Position numbers and translations under genes: made by a program. Under the pieces are notes generated by a model. That model was given only the letters and a program-made list of their open reading frames with translations. It did no database searches and had not been told where the DNA came from. A stretch of 64,000 nucleotides of DNA from Nepenthes gracilis (lineage: Eukaryota; Streptophyta; Magnoliopsida; Caryophyllales; Nepenthaceae), in assembly GCA_033239525.1 (NCBI GenBank), contig BSYO01000033.1, positions 3,773,501-3,837,500 on the forward strand, given 5' to 3'. Positions 62,245 through 64,000 of the stretch are shown here, piece by piece (within the stretch, counting starts at the first letter, position 1; the number at the start of each line of letters is the position of its first letter).

Positions 62245-62310
62245 ACTCGTATGAACAATCAGACAAGCAAATAAAAATAATAATTTTATTAATGGAAACG
62301 TGATGCATGT
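62245..62310 (-). terminator. Conserved 3'-end-like block after Tat pol
   Basis: On minus, ggaatgcttgtacatgcatc and ttaataaaattatt correspond to cgaatgcttgta and ttaataaaattgct at 41238-41282 of the first element, in the same place after the pol stop. The AATAAA core suggests a poly(A) signal for a pol transcript. Confidence 0.45.
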
Positions 62311-62339
62311 ACAAGCATTCCAATTCATATATGCACAAC

Positions 62340-64000
62340 TTACCTGGGCGTGTATGTGCCTTGCTGGTAGTACTTCTTAAGGTGGCTAGCATTCCAGGTC
62401 CATAGGACTAGTTTGCCGTCCTGGGTGCACAGCGTGTACACTTAGTTCCGGAGGATCGCCAAAAACAAGGAATGAGCCTTCCTAATTTAGTGAGAGCTTA
62501 TTCCTGTGGGCGGTCTTGCCTGTCGCCTCTACACTCCGGGAGGACCAGTTCCCGACCTCAAGCGGCAAGCCTTCACCTGCTTATTGTAGTATCAAGCGAT
62601 GCGTTGATAGTAGGTTGTCGTCCTAAGGCACGCCGCATTGCAAACTTTCAGGAGCAGGTTCAAGCACTCTCTGAGCCTCTGGGAGTTGTTGACAAGGTCG
62701 AAGCATTCGATCCAAAGGCTGGGGAAGCCCATTTTGACGGGGATGACCGCCTCAGCCTCGTAGCAAAGGCTAAAGGGTGTCTCCCATGTCAGCTCCCACG
62801 GGGTCATTCAATACGAGCAGAGCACAAAAAGTAACTCATCTGCCTAGGAGCCCCCTGCGTCCTCAAGTTTAGTCTTCGATCCGTGCAACAATGTTCGGTT
62901 GGTCACCTTAACCTGGCCGTTAGCTTGTGGGTATGCCATGGACGTGTGAACTAGTCTGATATGCAAGCTTGTGCAGTATTTAGTAAACCGTTTGTCAATG
63001 AACTAAGTTCTGTTATTGGCTACTATGACCTCAGGAATCCCGAACCGACAAACAATATTCTGACGGACGAACTTCGTTGCGTTCTGTTCAGTTATGCATG
63101 CCAGAGGAGTTGCCTCAACCCATTTGGTGAAGTAGTCGATGCCAACGATGATGAACTTTTTTTGTCTGGAAGCCACGGGCATAGGCCCAAGGATGTCAAA
63201 CCCCCATTGCGCAAATGGCCATGGGGCCTACAAGCTCTGTAGCTCCGTGTGCGGCTGGTGGGTCAGGGACCCGTGAATTTAGTAGCTCTCACACTTTTTG
63301 ACAAAGTCCATGGAGTCTCGCTTCATCGTGGGCCAGAACAGACCTTGCCGCATAATCTTGAATGCAAGGTTTTTCCCTCCAACATGCGAGCCACATACAC
63401 TAAGGTTGACTTCGCCCAGCACGTATTCGACTTCCTGCGGCATGAGGCATTTTAGGTAGGGAGTCGAATATCCCCACCGGTACAGTCTCCCATTGATGAT
63501 CATGTACCAGCCAGCCGTCTTCTTTATCCGTTTGGCCTCTTCAGGGTTTTCTAGCAACGCTCCGTCCATCAGGTATTTCAATACAGGGTCATCCAGTTGT
63601 TGTCTTTGACTATCTGCAGCACCTCGCGCTCTGGGCCATCGATGCTGGGCACGGCCAGAACTTCCTGCATGCTCTTAGCGTACTGCTCCTGAGATCCCGT
63701 GGCTGCGTCCTTGGCCAATTGGTCAGCCTTCCAGTTCTCCGCCCTCAGGATATGTTCAATTTTGAATTTTTCGAATGCCTGGGCTTGGGCCTTCGCCTTT
63801 ACTAGGTATTTAGCGAGCTACGGGTTTGATACTTCGAAGACTTGCTGAATCTTATTAACCACTAACTCCGAGTTGCTATGCACAACCATCGCTTTCACTG
63901 AGCATTCCCTGGCCAGCCTGAGTCCTGCGAGGAGGGCATCGTACTCCGCTACATTGTTGGTGGCTGGGAATCCAAGTGTTAGAGAGTACTTGATCTTTGA
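62340..64000 (-). pseudogene. pol: RNase H and integrase end of Tat pol
   Basis: Read on minus from the right edge: RNase H with LTLGFPATNNVAEYDALLAG and ILRAENWKADQLAKDAATGS (about 64000-63640), one in-frame stop, then the integrase zinc region (63581-63279: RLYRWGYSTPYLKCL, GGKNLAFKIMRQGLFWP, FVKKCESY). The core lies between 63278 and 62810, where a plus-strand-visible frame is broken by stops. The C-terminal part 62807-62592 (TPFSLCYEAEAVIPV, NSQRLRECLNLL) and the tail TWNASHLKKYYQ end at TAA 62340-62342. It is closer to coding integrity than the first element, but stops and shifts indicate an inactive copy. The zinc domain missing in the first element is present here. Confidence 0.86.
62343..62345 (-). 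other. Last codon before the Tat pol stop
   Basis: Pol ends TYTPR then TAA, some ten residues after the KKYYQ motif. The first element instead stops right after HLKKYY. This marks the true 3' end of pol and fixes the start of the 3' region with the array. Confidence 0.6.

Larger units (their letters stand above)
55557..64000 (-). mobile_element. Second Tat-type Ty3/Gypsy element, cut by the window edge
   Basis: The element is on minus: its 3' LTR is at 55557-56574 and pol reaches the right edge with RNase H. Between them lie an 82-86 bp tandem array and plus-strand (antisense) coding units. Gag, protease, RT and the 5' LTR should be to the right of 64000. The base next to the left edge gives AGCAA (55552-55556) as the expected target duplication. 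It lies upstream of the first visible exon of the minus-strand PTST3-like gene, probably in one of its introns. Confidence 0.88.

Overview
The window is nuclear DNA from a flowering plant. Six protein-coding genes have clear angiosperm relatives and GT-AG introns, some several kilobases long. The space between exons is AT-rich and packed with LTR-retrotransposon remains. I cannot place the species more closely than a non-compact angiosperm genome. No organellar insert, tRNA, rRNA, CRISPR or bacterial-type operon was seen.

Layout. Positions 1-2812 (+) hold the last four exons of a VDAC porin whose first exon lies left of the window. A solo LTR (about 4628-5467) ends some 316 bp upstream of a seven-exon gene on + (5784-18325) encoding a plastid-targeted DUF1338 protein. 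This is the FLO7/HglS family, a 2-oxoadipate dioxygenase/decarboxylase linked to lysine catabolism and amyloplast development. Its first intron carries a nested pair of solo LTRs and a hAT-like MITE. Convergent to it on - (19924-28677) is a five-exon receptor-like cytoplasmic kinase of the PBL34/35/36 type. Next on - come a single-exon PLS-class PPR gene (30141-31652), followed by a wrecked DYW tail at 29810-29996, and a two-exon plastid-type small multidrug export family membrane protein (34245-36215).

From 36683 to 46788 there is one complete but decayed Ty3/Gypsy element of the Tat type, on +. It has two 990-bp LTRs, a perfect CACAT target-site duplication, almost no gag, a broken pol, and an extra ORF in antisense between pol and the 3' LTR. 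From 47488 to 55100 on - lie eight... more precisely seven visible 3' exons of a PTST3-like starch-granule initiation protein (coiled coils plus CBM48). Its introns hold a 1.85-kb chromovirus-type solo LTR (CCAAT duplication) and a 1.05-kb solo LTR. From 55557 to the right edge a second Tat-type element lies on -. It shows its 3' LTR, RNase H and integrase, an 82-86 bp tandem array just after pol, and antisense coding units on +. Because it starts inside the upstream part of the PTST3-like gene, that gene's N-terminal exons must lie beyond 64000 or be separated from it.

The host genes are not a pathway cluster. Two of them (FLO7-like and PTST3-like) are tied to starch and amyloplast biology, and VDAC next to a PBL34-type kinase matches an old neighbourhood I recall from Arabidopsis. 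The most unusual content is the pair of Tat elements with conserved antisense genes, convergent 3'-end signals and a satellite-like array. All exon edges were set by eye from splice sites and reading-frame continuity.
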